From contig JAGNBF010000002.1 in the NCBI GenBank assembly GCA_018004935.1, forward strand, positions 62,001 through 126,000: a DNA stretch of 64,000 nt. The letters run 5' to 3'. Below, piece after piece: positions 1 to 10,619 of this stretch. The translations under genes and the position numbers were made by a program. The DNA comes from Chloroflexota bacterium. Lineage in GTDB: Bacteria; Chloroflexota; Anaerolineae; Promineifilales; Promineifilaceae. The notes beneath the pieces are model-generated. The model did not search any database and was not told the origin of the DNA. It saw nothing but the letters and a program-made list of their open reading frames with translations. Position 1 is the stretch's first letter. The number at the start of each line of letters is the position of its first letter.

Positions 1-2108
1 CGGGTTTGGGGCAGAAGGGGGTGCGATAAGAATCCGGGTTCGGCCTGGACATCATTGACGATGACGGCCTGCCGGTTACGGGCGGCCCGGGCCACAAGGG
101 AGCGTTCCTGGTTCAAGGGAATGGTACGCCCTTCACCTACCATTTGCCGCCCTATATCACCGGCCCCAGTGGTTAGAATCAGGGTATCTCCGACTTCGTT
201 GAGTAAGTAGATGTGGGTATGGTAAAGGTTAAAGTACCCTTTGGTGAGGTCCACAACAGTTTGGAGCAGATGATCCGTCGCCTGGATGGTCGCCGCGGCC
301 GCGCTGATTTGGGCCACCGCTTCCAATTCTCGGGCCTGTTTGGCCAATAACGTCTCCGTCTGTTTACGGAGAGTAATATCCTGGTTTGCCCCGGCTATTT
401 TACAGGTACGCCCTTCCTCATCTTTCTCAATCTTGAACCGCACCACAATATAACCAACGCCACCATCCCGATACCGAATACGGTGTTCAGTCAAACCCTG
501 ATAATCAGGGTCGGTAGTTGCCAGCGATTTCCCGATCTCAATACCAACAACCGCCGCATCATCTGGATAAACAAACCGCTCCACATATTGCGCCGCAGAG
601 AGATAATAACCGCCTTCTTGCGCCGCAGTTGTATGCATCATCTCAAACAACTGATCCGTGAAGGTAAACTGATCTTTCAGTACGTCATATTCCCAGCTAC
701 CCATTTGGGCAATGGTGAGTGCTTCTGTCAGTTGGGATTGACTGGCACTCAACACCTGTTCCACAACCTTTTGGCTGGTTACATCCCGAACAAACCCTAA
801 TATCCCGGCAACCTGGTTATTCGCATCATAAAATGGGGTTTTATATGTGTTACGATAAACCGTTTGTCCCCTCCACTCCGTGGGGGGTTCCACAATATTA
901 ATAGCTTGCCCGGATCGCATTACTTCATCATCGTCTTCCCAAAAACCCCGTATGCCTTTCTCGGCGTTACCCTTGACAATCTCTTCAGGGAAACCCATAT
1001 CCAGGTCATTCTTACCGATAAAATCTTCGGGTTGCAACTGGAGGGCATCGGCATATTCTTTATTGACCAGGCGATAACGATGATTGGTATCTTTGATAAA
1101 AATAAAGTCTGGGGTGGAATCAATCACGCTCCGTAACAGAATTTGGTCTTGGTGCGACTGCTCCTCAGACTTTTTCGTCGCTGTAATATCAAAAAGAACC
1201 CCATCTAACCATTGCGGCTCATTCTTCTCGTTATAAATGGCCTGTCCTTTTTCTAGAAACCAGGCAACAGAGCCATTGGCCCGGATGATGCGGTATTCAA
1301 TCGTATACGGCGCACCCGCATTAATCGCTTCCCAGGCCGTGTTGGTCACAGCCTGAGCATCATCGGGGTGGAAAAGGTGGCCAAAGGTCATTTTATGGTT
1401 GTTAAACACCTCATACGGATAACCGGTGAGGGTTTCAATATAAGGGCTAACATACTCGATGGTCCAATTTTTATCAGGTTTGCAACGATAAATAGCTCCA
1501 GGCAAATTATTCAGCAGGAAACGCCAGCGCTCTTCATTGTCTCGTAGCGTTTTTTCCATCTGTTTGCGGGCGTCAATTTCGTGTTGGGCCGATTGGTAAA
1601 GTAAGCCGTTGGCAATAGCCAGACCCGCAGGCCCGGCAATTTCGACCAGTAAATCGGCCTGTTGGGGGGCATTACCGGGTTCGGTGGTGTTGAAGATTTC
1701 GAGAATACCGATGATGTTGTTGCCACTTTTGAGGGGCAGGGCAATATAGCTGTCTATTTCTACGGGGGCCAGGGCAGTTAGCGGGGATAGGGGGGTGGTT
1801 GCGTCTGTGCGGCACCAGATGATGGGCTGATGCGCGACAAAATATTGGGCGATGTTGCCCGGGAAATGGGCTGTTTCCCGACGGAAGTTTTCTAAAGGAT
1901 AACTTAGCTGGCTGGTTATTTCCTGGTCTGTTTGCAGGTGTAAGGCAACCTGTTTAGCCCCCGTGACCTGAAAAACCACCTCGATGAGCATCGCCTGTAT
2001 TTCGCTCGCGTCCAGGGTGGCGGCGAAACGATGGGTAAACTCGACAATGATATTGTTCTGAGCTAACCGCTGGCGAAGGCGGATGATTTCTTGATTAGAT
2101 GAAGACAT
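1..2108 (-). CDS. PAS/GAF multi-domain sensor protein, 3' end beyond the window
   Basis: The frame is open from the ATG at 2108 to position 1 (702 codons), so the C-terminus is off the left edge. An N-terminal GAF-like domain (about residues 15-170) is followed by three PAS domains (about 180-300, 310-430 and 440-565, each ending near an 'FDITATKK' or 'DITLRKQ' type strand). A second GAF domain starts near 590 with 'YHTHIYLLNEVGD' and is cut by the edge. No membrane segment is seen, so it is probably cytoplasmic. A GGGAGG motif lies about 10 bases before the ATG, inside the end of the upstream methyltransferase gene; the two genes are 6 bp apart and probably cotranscribed. Whether an output domain such as a histidine kinase follows cannot be told from this window. 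Confidence 0.85.
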   Translation of the reverse strand, partial: MSSSNQEIIRLRQRLAQNNIIVEFTHRFAATLDASEIQAMLIEVVFQVTGAKQVALHLQTDQEITSQLSYPLENFRRETAHFPGNIAQYFVAHQPIIWCRTDATTPLSPLTALAPVEIDSYIALPLKSGNNIIGILEIFNTTEPGNAPQQADLLVEIAGPAGLAIANGLLYQSAQHEIDARKQMEKTLRDNEERWRFLLNNLPGAIYRCKPDKNWTIEYVSPYIETLTGYPYEVFNNHKMTFGHLFHPDDAQAVTNTAWEAINAGAPYTIEYRIIRANGSVAWFLEKGQAIYNEKNEPQWLDGVLFDITATKKSEEQSHQDQILLRSVIDSTPDFIFIKDTNHRYRLVNKEYADALQLQPEDFIGKNDLDMGFPEEIVKGNAEKGIRGFWEDDDEVMRSGQAINIVEPPTEWRGQTVYRNTYKTPFYDANNQVAGILGFVRDVTSQKVVEQVLSASQSQLTEALTIAQMGSWEYDVLKDQFTFTDQLFEMMHTTAAQEGGYYLSAAQYVERFVYPDDAAVVGIEIGKSLATTDPDYQGLTEHRIRYRDGGVGYIVVRFKIEKDEEGRTCKIAGANQDITLRKQTETLLAKQARELEAVAQISAAAATIQATDHLLQTVVDLTKGYFNLYHTHIYLLNEVGDTLILTTGAGDIGRQMVGEGRTIPLNQERSLVARAARNRQAVIVNDVQAEPGFLSHPLLPQT

Positions 2109-2114
2109 GTTTGA

Positions 2115-3872
2115 TCAGCCCTCCCACTCTTTAACGGCCTGAACCATGGCCCAGATCACGTCGTCAGGAACGCCCAGGGGGATTTCTGGCCCCTGAGCAG
2201 AGAGGATGAAGCGGTTGCCGGACGCGGCCGCGGCCAGAACAGATCTGACTTTCTGCTTCATCTCTTCCGGTGTCCAGCGCAACATTTCAATGTTGTTCAG
2301 GTTCCCGATGAGTGTCAGCTTATCACCGACTATTTGCCGACATACGGCAATATCATCCCGATGACTCAACATCACTCCCGTCAAACCGATATCGGCTAAC
2401 AAATCCAGCATGGGGTGAATATGCCCTATCCCTTCATGTACCACCGGACCATTTATCCGGGGAATCGTATTCCGAAGTACGGGTAAAGCTAAGTCCATAA
2501 ACTGCTGGCGTGTTATCACCGCGGCTGAGGCCATCCCATCGGCCAGCACGATGACATCTGCTCCGGCGGCCAGTTGAGCATTGGCCCAGGTTGTGCAAAA
2601 TTCCAGCGAAATGTCCAGAATGCGTTCCATTACTTGTGTCCGTACGGCTGGCTCTTCAAATAGCATCAGGTTCATCCATTTTTCTGTGCCCATCAACATG
2701 CTCGGCAGGCTAAATGGGGCAATGACGGCCCCGATGATGGGCACTCGGCCTTTGACCTCTTGGGCCAATCGTTCGATGGCTTTCAATGTCTCGCTCAGGA
2801 CAGGTGAGGTGAATGGATCTGGAACCTGGAGATTGTCTACATCTTGCCAGGAGTGAATGACCATGCTCCCAGGGCTGGGAGGCCCCCCTTGCCAGTATGT
2901 GAGCGTAGCGCCAAAGGCGGTTACGTCTTCAACGACATGGGGCACACCGACGACACAATCATGGTCAAATTTATCGAGCAGGCGTAATTGGCCTTCGGCC
3001 CAGTTGGCTCCCTGGCTGAAATATTGTTCCAGACCCATGCCTAACGCGGCCGCGCCTTGCATCAACATAATGGGAAACACCGGGACACGGTCTGGGGGGT
3101 TGTTCTGGATGGTCGTTAGTACCCGTTGGAGAGGTGTCATCTCTTGCATTTTCATCGTCTCCACCAATTGACTAACAACCTCAATGGCGTCTATCGCGTT
3201 GACGGCCGTCGCATCGGCGTTGACCGCTTTATATAGTTCAGTATCAAAATTAAACGGTGCACCACCAGCCACCAGTTTTATTTTGTCTTCTAACTGGCGA
3301 TCATGCAGGATCTGACGAACTTCACGAATGCGATCCAGGGTATGAAGGAGTAAGGTGGAGACACAAATGACGCTGGCTTTGTGGGCCACGGCAGTCTCCA
3401 CAAAGGTAGCACTGGGGACATTTGTGCCTAATTCATACACGACAAAACCTGCCATACGCAAAAATGTGCCGACAATTTTGGCCCCCATGCCATGAAAATC
3501 ACCGGCCACAGTACCCACCACAACAGTACCAGCGGTGCGGCCGCTTCGCGGAATAAGGGACATGAGTTGATCCAAGACGTTGTCACCAATACGGGCCACG
3601 GCATAAATCTCAGAGAGGGTGATTTCCTGGTTGGCCTGCATCTGTCCAAACCGGTCCATGGCGGGGCAGAATACTTCCAGAACAAGGGATTCGGGGGGCA
3701 TGCCAGATTCCAGGGCCTCGGTGATAATTGTTCGTGCCCCGGTATTGTCCAAACTCATAAGGGCGTCAAAAAACTGTCCGGCACAGGCGGTCAGTTTTTC
3801 GGTGGCAGGGCCACTCCCCAAAATAGAGCGGCGATAGAAAGTGGTGAGGCGTTGCGAGCTGTTTGGGTTCAT
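2115..3872 (-). CDS. Corrinoid-binding domain fused to a UroD/MtaA-type methyltransferase
   Basis: 585 residues. Residues 20-110 form the helical cap of B12-binding methyltransferase corrinoid proteins. Residues 115-235 form the B12 Rossmann domain, with the cobalt-ligand motif 'GDFHGMG' (His127) and 'STLLLHT'. Residues 250-585 match the uroporphyrinogen decarboxylase-like methyltransferases (MtaA/MtbA/CmuA group), which move methyl groups between a corrinoid and an acceptor. Here corrinoid carrier and methyltransferase are one polypeptide, with the corrinoid part first, the reverse of CmuA. Both cysteines expected in the zinc site of the MtaA group are absent: 'VVHEGIGHIHPML' stands where HxCG is usual, and 'AQGPEIP' where GCEIP is usual. 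The acceptor or the metal site may therefore differ. The gene follows the giant sensor gene and is 6 bp upstream of another sensor. Substrate unknown. Confidence 0.85.
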   Translation of the reverse strand: MNPNSSQRLTTFYRRSILGSGPATEKLTACAGQFFDALMSLDNTGARTIITEALESGMPPESLVLEVFCPAMDRFGQMQANQEITLSEIYAVARIGDNVLDQLMSLIPRSGRTAGTVVVGTVAGDFHGMGAKIVGTFLRMAGFVVYELGTNVPSATFVETAVAHKASVICVSTLLLHTLDRIREVRQILHDRQLEDKIKLVAGGAPFNFDTELYKAVNADATAVNAIDAIEVVSQLVETMKMQEMTPLQRVLTTIQNNPPDRVPVFPIMLMQGAAALGMGLEQYFSQGANWAEGQLRLLDKFDHDCVVGVPHVVEDVTAFGATLTYWQGGPPSPGSMVIHSWQDVDNLQVPDPFTSPVLSETLKAIERLAQEVKGRVPIIGAVIAPFSLPSMLMGTEKWMNLMLFEEPAVRTQVMERILDISLEFCTTWANAQLAAGADVIVLADGMASAAVITRQQFMDLALPVLRNTIPRINGPVVHEGIGHIHPMLDLLADIGLTGVMLSHRDDIAVCRQIVGDKLTLIGNLNNIEMLRWTPEEMKQKVRSVLAAAASGNRFILSAQGPEIPLGVPDDVIWAMVQAVKEWEG

Positions 3873-4198
3873 GGTTTGGCTTCACTTTCAGGCATTGTTT
3901 TGTAACTATGTACCTTAAGATAATGATTTGGAGTAGGGGCTGGCCTTGTGCCTGCCCCCTCAGCAGAGGGCAACCACAAGGGTTACTCCTACAGCCAAAC
4001 TCTTTTTCGGCGTGGTTCAAAAGTCGGCAAACGGTGCTTAACACTTTGTAGGGCGATTTGGTAAATCGCCCACGAGACGATTTACCAAATCGTCCTACAA
4101 ATTTGTAAAGCTGACCTGAACCATGCCTCTTTTTCTTAAAAGCTATACTAACCCTCTCGAGGGCTGAGCTTGCCTCAGCCCGTTTGCCTTCGACAAGC
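3873..4198. repeat. Intergenic cluster of three palindromic repeat families
   Basis: No gene is seen here. In order: a family C element (about 3912-4000, 'GGGGCTGGCCTTGTGCCTGCC' type arms pairing with 'GGGCAACCACAAGGGTTAC'), a family B element (4048-4099, GTAGGGCGATTTGGTAAATCGCCC pairing and repeating as GACGATTTACCAAATCGTCCTAC) and a family A element (about 4148-4218, CTTCGACAAGCTCAGGC pairing with GAGGGCTGAGCTTG). Parts of the same C+B arrangement recur at 47.64-47.98 kb. The A element runs into the 3' end of the giant sensor gene and supplies its stop codon at 4199-4201. Confidence 0.8.
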
Positions 4199-7100
4199 TC
4201 AGGCAACAGATTCAGTAGTGGCATCACTTTTGCCATTTGTAGGGGTATCGGGCGCGGCCGCGATTTCCACCCAGGCATATTTCGCCTTTAGCGCCTGGCC
4301 CAGTTCATTCACGGCCGTTTGTAAGGCCCCTTCTAGCGTATGGGTCCCTTGAATCTTCTGCGTAATCTCATTCAGTAAACGTTCCCGCTGGGCACGACGG
4401 CGGGTTATCTCATATTGTTGGGCATTCTGTATGGCCACCCCAATTGAGGAAGCCAGGGTCAAGAGTAACCGCTGATCTGCCTCATTAAACATCCGCTTGC
4501 CCACATCATTTTGCACGGCAATCACCCCTACGACTTCATCCCCAACGATCATGGGCACACCCAGATAGGCTTGCACATTCTTGGGTCCCGAGGCACCCAT
4601 GGCTAACATCTGCGCCTCTGTATCCTGCGTGACCAAAATTGATTGGCGCGACTTAATGATACGCCCGGTAACCCCTGGCCCATCCAGATCACGCGGAGCC
4701 ATATCCAAGAATTTGCGTACACCTTCATCCGTTTCCATAAAATAGGGAAAGGTAATGCGCCGCTTTTCGGGTTCATGGAGGGCCACATAGACACCATCGG
4801 CCTGGAAGGTGCGCTCCAACTGCGCCCCGACAGCCCGCACCAGCCCAGAAAGACTCAATTGGCTAGACGCAATCTGGTTCATTTCGTTGATGGTAGCTAA
4901 TTCAGCCGCCCGTTCCTGAGTTTGGGCGAAAAGACGGGCATTTTCTAGAGCCACAGCCACATGGCTGGCTATACCAATCAGCAGGGTCAGGTCGCCGTCA
5001 TCATACGCATTGGTCTGGTAGCTTTGTACCGACATGGCCCCCATAACCTGTGTACCACTAAATAGGGGCACATAAATGACAGACGCCGGAAATGCTGTTG
5101 TATCGCCTACGGTAGGATCTACCTCGCGGCTTTGTTCTAGTTGTGCCGAGGAAAGATTTACATAAACCGGTTGACCGGTATCAATGACCTGGAATATATA
5201 ACTTTGCGGCGTGCGGGCTAAAGGTTCTTGTTTATAACGTTGACCGTTGTCGTACAGAATGGGGTAAGAAATAATATCCTTATCCGGATCATACAAGCCA
5301 ATAAGAAAGGCATCGGCGACCATAACACGCTGTACCTGATGATAAACCGATTCCATCACCTGCTCTGGGTCAAGCTGGCGAGCCACGGTTTCCGCCACCT
5401 GGTTGATCACCCCCAACTCGGCGGCACGCGCCTGGGATTGTTCGTACAGAAGACGGTTTTCGACGATAGTAGATCCCTGGGTACGGAGCGCTTCATACAA
5501 ACGGCGCTCCCCCAGAGTGAACTGGTGGGGTTTATCCCAGGTGATATAAGCCACCCCTAACCAACGGCTCTGGGCGGTCAAAGGTATCCAGATAGTGGCT
5601 CGTGCAGATAACTGATGTCCCAGGAGTTTGATGGCCTCGTCCACCCGGCTATCAGTGCTCATGTCTTCCAAAAAAAGAACGTGGTTAGAATCGGTGAGCC
5701 ATAAATGGGCCGAGGGGAAATCGGGAACATAGAAACGGTTCCCTATGGGAATGGCGGAGTAACCATCGCGTTGCCACGCGGCCGCGACCACACCCCATTC
5801 TGGTTGCCCCGCATCATCCAGTTCAAACGTAAACAACCCCGTGGCATTCGCCTCGCGCTCCATCGCCGGTTGCGTTAAAGCCAACAAAGCCTCTGGTAAC
5901 GTTCGGGCCGCATTCAATTGTGTACTTACTTCATAAAGCGTACGAGCCTCAGCCAACGCCTGCTCCGTTTGGTCAAACAGGCGGGCATTATCTACCGCAA
6001 TGGCCGCCTGATAAACGATTGTTTCTACCAAACGCGTCTGCTCGGTGGTCAGCACCCGCCCTGCCTCCAAAATATCAATACCGATTGTCCCAATCAGTTC
6101 ATTACCAACAATCATGGGGAAGATGGTGATTGACTGCACATTACGGGTTTTTAACCCTTCATGAATAGGGGCGGTAAGGGGGCTTGTCTGGGGATCCGCA
6201 ATCACCAACGGCTTACGGGTACGCATAACTTCCTGAGTAGAAAGATTCCCCGCTACTGGAATGACAAAGCCAATCGCACTTTCGGAAACGTTGGGATCAT
6301 ACAGTTCTGCCACAACCGTGAGGTGGGTATGTTCGGCATTGAACAAAGCAATACCCGTCTGCTCCACACGGGCAACCCGGGCCAATTCGGTCGCCACAAT
6401 CTGCATACTCTGGCGGATATCCAATGATGAAGCCACGGAAGAAACGACCCGGTTAATAATGGACAGCTCTTCAGCGCGAGCCTGCGTCTGGGTTAGCAGG
6501 TATACGTTGCTGATGGCGATAGCCATCTGGCTGGCAACGGCTACGAGCAGTTCTAGATGGCTTTCATTAAACAGATAAGTTTCCTCTTCGGTTTGTATGG
6601 CAATAACACCTAACGCATCGGCCCCGACGATCATGGGTACACCAATATAGGCGTGGGGAAGCCGCCCAATAATCTCAAACCCTTTTTCACGAGCAATTTC
6701 TTCTATGTTCTCGTGCATAAAGAGAGGCTGACGGCTACGTAACAGGTATTCGGTGATGCCATTACCTGTTTCACGGGTGAAATGGCTGTAAGGTTCATTA
6801 TTTACGAAGACACGGATCTCGATTTCATTTCGTTCTGCATGGTTAAAGGCGATGTAATAATCATCAGCCGGAACCAGTTGCGGCAAATAGGTATGTAGAT
6901 GTTGGACTATTTCTTCAATATTGTTGGCCCCGGTTAAGGCTCGCCCCATTTCATTGAGCACATTTAGTTCCGTACTACGCCGCCGGGCTTCCGCCAGGGC
7001 ACGCTCAGTCTGCTCATTAAGACGCAGATTATCCAGATGGGTGCTGAGGCCATGCGAAACCGCCATGAGAATGGCTTGCGATTCGTCGTCATCTATATCC

Positions 7101-10100
7101 ACATCAGTGGCGATGAGTTGCCCGATGGATTCCCCATGGACGGTAACTGGCTGAACAAAGGAGCGTTTGTTGTGGGCGTTAGGAACGGGTGGCCTGGCTG
7201 ACCCATTTTCAGGGAGATGAATGGTGCGGTCGCCTTCAAATAAGTAAGCCAGCCGCTCTTGGGAGGCATCGGCGAGGTAAGAATGCCAGCCTTCTTGGGT
7301 GAGGCGGCGGGTGAGCATCTCCAATTCGGTCAGGGCGTTTTGTGTTTGCTCAAAGAGGCGAATATTTTGAATGGCGGTACTGAGGTTGGTGGCAATGGTG
7401 CTCAAGAGGCGCATATCGCTTTCTTTGAGCCAGTTGGGTTGCTCGGGATGCTGGAGGCTGATGAAGCCAAGGACCTGATCGCTACTGAGAATGGGAACCC
7501 CCAACCAACAGGCGGCCAGGGCATCAGCGACAATATTGATCCCTATTTCTACCGGTGATTTGGCTTGCATATTGGCAATGAGGCGTGGCTGACGGCTCTG
7601 AATGATCTGGGTAACGAGGCCAGGTCGGAGCGGTTGGGCGGGGATGGTTACGACTGTGCCCAAATGCAAGGCAAAGGGGGTGTTGAGCATTTGTGAGCGG
7701 GGTTCGTAAAGGGCGATGTACCCGGTGTTGACGTTGAAGATGGCGCAGATTTGTTGTCCTACCTGGAGCAACATTTCTTGCAGGTCTGTTTGGGTGGTGA
7801 GAATTTGCCCTACGGCATTGAGGGCTTCCATTTCTAAGAGTTGGCGGTTAAGTGTTTGTTCGGCGCGTTTTCGTTCTGTGATGTCAGTGAGGATACCGAC
7901 GGAGCCAACGGAGGTGCCATCAGGGCCTAATACTTCTACGGAGGTGTCGGCTAACCAACGTTCTTCGCCGGTACGGGTATGGATGCGATAATCGGCCTTC
8001 CAATGGGCTACTTTGCCAGCCCGGGTCTGGCGCACGGCGTCGGCGTGGGTTTCTTGTTGGACAGAGTGAATGATGTTTTCCTGGATGAGGGTGTCGAAGA
8101 TGCGGGCGCTGAATTCTGCGACAGGGTAGCCGGTAAGCATTTCAATGCCTTCACCGACAAAGGAGTAGGTTTCATCCTGGTAGCGGCGGGAATAGGGAAC
8201 GGCGTCTGCGGCCGCGATGGCTCGCCGATACAATGCTTCCAGGTCTTGCAGGGCCGTTTCCGCCTTTTTGCGTTCGGTGATGTCTTCAGACAGGCCGATG
8301 AGGTATTTCGCTTGACCATCTGGCCCATAGACAGGGGTTTTGCGCGTATGGAGTAAACGCACCCCATAAGGGGTAGTAACCGTTTCATCGGCCACATCCA
8401 GGAAGCTCATGCCGGAAAGAATATCCCGATCTTGACGGGTAAAACGTTCTGCTTCTTCCGGCGGGAAGGAATCATAGGCATTTTTACCGAGGACTTCCTC
8501 GGCACTGATACCCAGTAATTCTTCACCGGCTTTATTCCAGCGCAAATAGCGCAGTTCTTGGGCATCTTTGACGAACAAAAGGAGGGGCAGGTTTTCGATG
8601 ATGGAGTCGAGCAAGTTACGCGATTCTTCGAGCGCGGCCGCGTTTTGTTGCGTTTGTTCGATCAGGCGAATATTTTCCAGGGCAACTGCCACTTCTGTGG
8701 CTACTTCCCGTAACAGCGCTACATCTTCAGGGGAAAAGTCATGTTCTGCCTCACTGTGTTGTACCTGAAAATGCCCTATTGTTTCTCCCTGAACGGTGAT
8801 AGGCATCGTTATTTCCAGGGGGGTTCCCATGTGGTTGGGGAAAGCCTTCATCTGGGGTGATGCATCTTCAATGGTAAAGTTGCCCCTGGTTTGGGTAAAT
8901 TCCTGCCACCCTTGCCGGACAAGCCGACGGTTTACAATATCGAGTTGGGTAAGGGTAGATTGGGTTTCGGCTAATAACTGCTGGTTTTGCAACAGAATAG
9001 CCATTTGACCGGCAAGGATTTGGGATGGTTGCAATTCTCTTTGCGTGAAGGTATGCGGCCTCACATAACCAAACAGTAAAGCGCCCAGCCGTTTTTCACC
9101 CACGCGCAAGGGCAAAGTAGCCAATGATTGCAGGCCAAATTGGGTCAACAATTCTGAGGCTTCAGGGCTGAGGGTTTGTGCTTGCAGGGTTGGCTGATTA
9201 ATGTGGGTGACGGTGAAAGATTGGTCTGATAAGAGCGAGGCCAGGAAAGGGAGTTGCTCGGGGGCAAAATAGGTGCCCACAGGTAAGGTGGCGACATGGG
9301 CAGAATGTGGGGACCACGCGGCCGCGTACTCTACAGATAACAGGGTGCCATCATCCAGCGTGTTGAACAATAACAGACCCCCGTGATCCGCCTGGGGTGC
9401 TCCAAATGTCATAAAAATCTCTAACATTTGCTGTTGATCGTTCGCGGCCGCTAAAGCCTGTCCCCCTTCAAATAACTGGCGTGCCTCTTCATACTGACGC
9501 GCATTTTGCCAGGCCACCGCCACCTGATTAGCAATAGATTGCAGTAACTCCACATCTTCCGGGAAAACATCCCCTATTACGTCATCTTGTACATCCAAAA
9601 CCCCAATCACCTGATCATGCAAAAGAATCGGCACGGCAATCTCAGCCCGGGTATGGGGTAAAAGCGGATTTGCCAACCAGTTTTCTTCTTTAGATGTATC
9701 TGGAACCAAGATGCCCTGTCTTAATGATGCGGAGCGCCCAACAACACCCATCCCCAGAGGAATTGTATGGCCATGTTCCAATAAAGTCTGCCCGGCCGTA
9801 CCCGTTCCCCCAACCATACGCAATTTCTGCCCACTTTCATCCAGCAGATAAATATGGGCATGATAGTAGTCATAGGCCGCTTTCACCTGTTCTACCACTT
9901 CCAAAATCAATTGGTTGGGGTCCAGAATGGTAGACAAACGGCGGCTTATTTCCATAGAGGCTGATAATGCCCGCGTCCGCTCAACCACACGTTCTTCCAG
10001 GGTGGACACCAAAGCCACAATTTCTTGTTCCTTATGCCGCGCCTGCTCTAAAGCATTATCAATGCTCTGCAAAGCCAGATTCACTAAAATAACCGTAAAT

Positions 10101-10606
10101 AAGGACCCGAGGGTGAAGGTAATGACCTGGGCCACGGATGGGCCGAGGGGTGTGGGTAACAAACCGTTGCTTTCGGCCCAAATGAGGCCAGCTACGATAC
10201 CGACATTGATGACAGAGACGACGATAGCGGCCCGCCGACTAATGACTAAACCCGTAATGATACTGGCGAAAATGAAGAAGATAAGTCCAGGCGCACGGGC
10301 TGTGCCGGTTGTGGCAAGAGTAGCGGCGATCAGCGGAATAAATAAAATGACAAAAAGCGTACTGGCTAATTTGACTTCACCCCGCCGTAAAGGTATTTGC
10401 AAACCGACAAGGGTCAGAATAAATACACTTAAAAACAGGTAGGTAGTAGGCCGAACCAAACCACCGGCAATTCCTGCCACAAGCATGAGGGCTATAAAAA
10501 CCGTCAGGCTGATGAAAATCGTATTGACCAGGCTGGCGGCCCGGGTTTTTTCTTCATCCCCCGGGAAAACAGGCGGGGCTAAGAAACGTCGTATGGTCGT
10601 AAGCAT
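4199..10606 (-). CDS. Giant membrane-anchored multi-GAF/PAS sensor protein (2,135 aa)
   Basis: The start is the ATG at 10606, preceded by GAGGGAGAC and 13 bp after the upstream gene's stop; a longer reading to 10786 only overlaps that gene. Residues 25-200 contain about six membrane helices, then a coiled coil ('LEERVVERTRAL'). Rough order after that: GAF (240-385), GAF (390-560), a C-terminal half-GAF (575-665), PAS (680-800), PAS (810-930, 'GILTDITERKRAE'), GAF (945-1100), a second half-GAF (1110-1200), then five GAF domains in tandem (1215-2065). The last 50 residues carry the terminal motif shared by the neighbouring sensors. No kinase, GGDEF, EAL or methyl-accepting domain is present, so it must act through a partner. 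It probably binds small ligands or gases; which ones is unknown. The stop lies in a family A repeat. Confidence 0.9.
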   Translation of the reverse strand: MLTTIRRFLAPPVFPGDEEKTRAASLVNTIFISLTVFIALMLVAGIAGGLVRPTTYLFLSVFILTLVGLQIPLRRGEVKLASTLFVILFIPLIAATLATTGTARAPGLIFFIFASIITGLVISRRAAIVVSVINVGIVAGLIWAESNGLLPTPLGPSVAQVITFTLGSLFTVILVNLALQSIDNALEQARHKEQEIVALVSTLEERVVERTRALSASMEISRRLSTILDPNQLILEVVEQVKAAYDYYHAHIYLLDESGQKLRMVGGTGTAGQTLLEHGHTIPLGMGVVGRSASLRQGILVPDTSKEENWLANPLLPHTRAEIAVPILLHDQVIGVLDVQDDVIGDVFPEDVELLQSIANQVAVAWQNARQYEEARQLFEGGQALAAANDQQQMLEIFMTFGAPQADHGGLLLFNTLDDGTLLSVEYAAAWSPHSAHVATLPVGTYFAPEQLPFLASLLSDQSFTVTHINQPTLQAQTLSPEASELLTQFGLQSLATLPLRVGEKRLGALLFGYVRPHTFTQRELQPSQILAGQMAILLQNQQLLAETQSTLTQLDIVNRRLVRQGWQEFTQTRGNFTIEDASPQMKAFPNHMGTPLEITMPITVQGETIGHFQVQHSEAEHDFSPEDVALLREVATEVAVALENIRLIEQTQQNAAALEESRNLLDSIIENLPLLLFVKDAQELRYLRWNKAGEELLGISAEEVLGKNAYDSFPPEEAERFTRQDRDILSGMSFLDVADETVTTPYGVRLLHTRKTPVYGPDGQAKYLIGLSEDITERKKAETALQDLEALYRRAIAAADAVPYSRRYQDETYSFVGEGIEMLTGYPVAEFSARIFDTLIQENIIHSVQQETHADAVRQTRAGKVAHWKADYRIHTRTGEERWLADTSVEVLGPDGTSVGSVGILTDITERKRAEQTLNRQLLEMEALNAVGQILTTQTDLQEMLLQVGQQICAIFNVNTGYIALYEPRSQMLNTPFALHLGTVVTIPAQPLRPGLVTQIIQSRQPRLIANMQAKSPVEIGINIVADALAACWLGVPILSSDQVLGFISLQHPEQPNWLKESDMRLLSTIATNLSTAIQNIRLFEQTQNALTELEMLTRRLTQEGWHSYLADASQERLAYLFEGDRTIHLPENGSARPPVPNAHNKRSFVQPVTVHGESIGQLIATDVDIDDDESQAILMAVSHGLSTHLDNLRLNEQTERALAEARRRSTELNVLNEMGRALTGANNIEEIVQHLHTYLPQLVPADDYYIAFNHAERNEIEIRVFVNNEPYSHFTRETGNGITEYLLRSRQPLFMHENIEEIAREKGFEIIGRLPHAYIGVPMIVGADALGVIAIQTEEETYLFNESHLELLVAVASQMAIAISNVYLLTQTQARAEELSIINRVVSSVASSLDIRQSMQIVATELARVARVEQTGIALFNAEHTHLTVVAELYDPNVSESAIGFVIPVAGNLSTQEVMRTRKPLVIADPQTSPLTAPIHEGLKTRNVQSITIFPMIVGNELIGTIGIDILEAGRVLTTEQTRLVETIVYQAAIAVDNARLFDQTEQALAEARTLYEVSTQLNAARTLPEALLALTQPAMEREANATGLFTFELDDAGQPEWGVVAAAWQRDGYSAIPIGNRFYVPDFPSAHLWLTDSNHVLFLEDMSTDSRVDEAIKLLGHQLSARATIWIPLTAQSRWLGVAYITWDKPHQFTLGERRLYEALRTQGSTIVENRLLYEQSQARAAELGVINQVAETVARQLDPEQVMESVYHQVQRVMVADAFLIGLYDPDKDIISYPILYDNGQRYKQEPLARTPQSYIFQVIDTGQPVYVNLSSAQLEQSREVDPTVGDTTAFPASVIYVPLFSGTQVMGAMSVQSYQTNAYDDGDLTLLIGIASHVAVALENARLFAQTQERAAELATINEMNQIASSQLSLSGLVRAVGAQLERTFQADGVYVALHEPEKRRITFPYFMETDEGVRKFLDMAPRDLDGPGVTGRIIKSRQSILVTQDTEAQMLAMGASGPKNVQAYLGVPMIVGDEVVGVIAVQNDVGKRMFNEADQRLLLTLASSIGVAIQNAQQYEITRRRAQRERLLNEITQKIQGTHTLEGALQTAVNELGQALKAKYAWVEIAAAPDTPTNGKSDATTESVA

Positions 10607-10619
10607 TCTCTTGTCTCCC

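Noticed and set aside
1-2108. Frameshifted or broken sensor gene at the left edge
   Set aside because: The frame from ATG 2108 is open to the edge and domains follow in order, so it is simply cut by the window.
3766-4278. Open frame across the 3.9-4.2 kb repeat cluster
   Set aside because: Composed of repeat sequence plus ends of neighbouring genes in other frames; no ribosome site.
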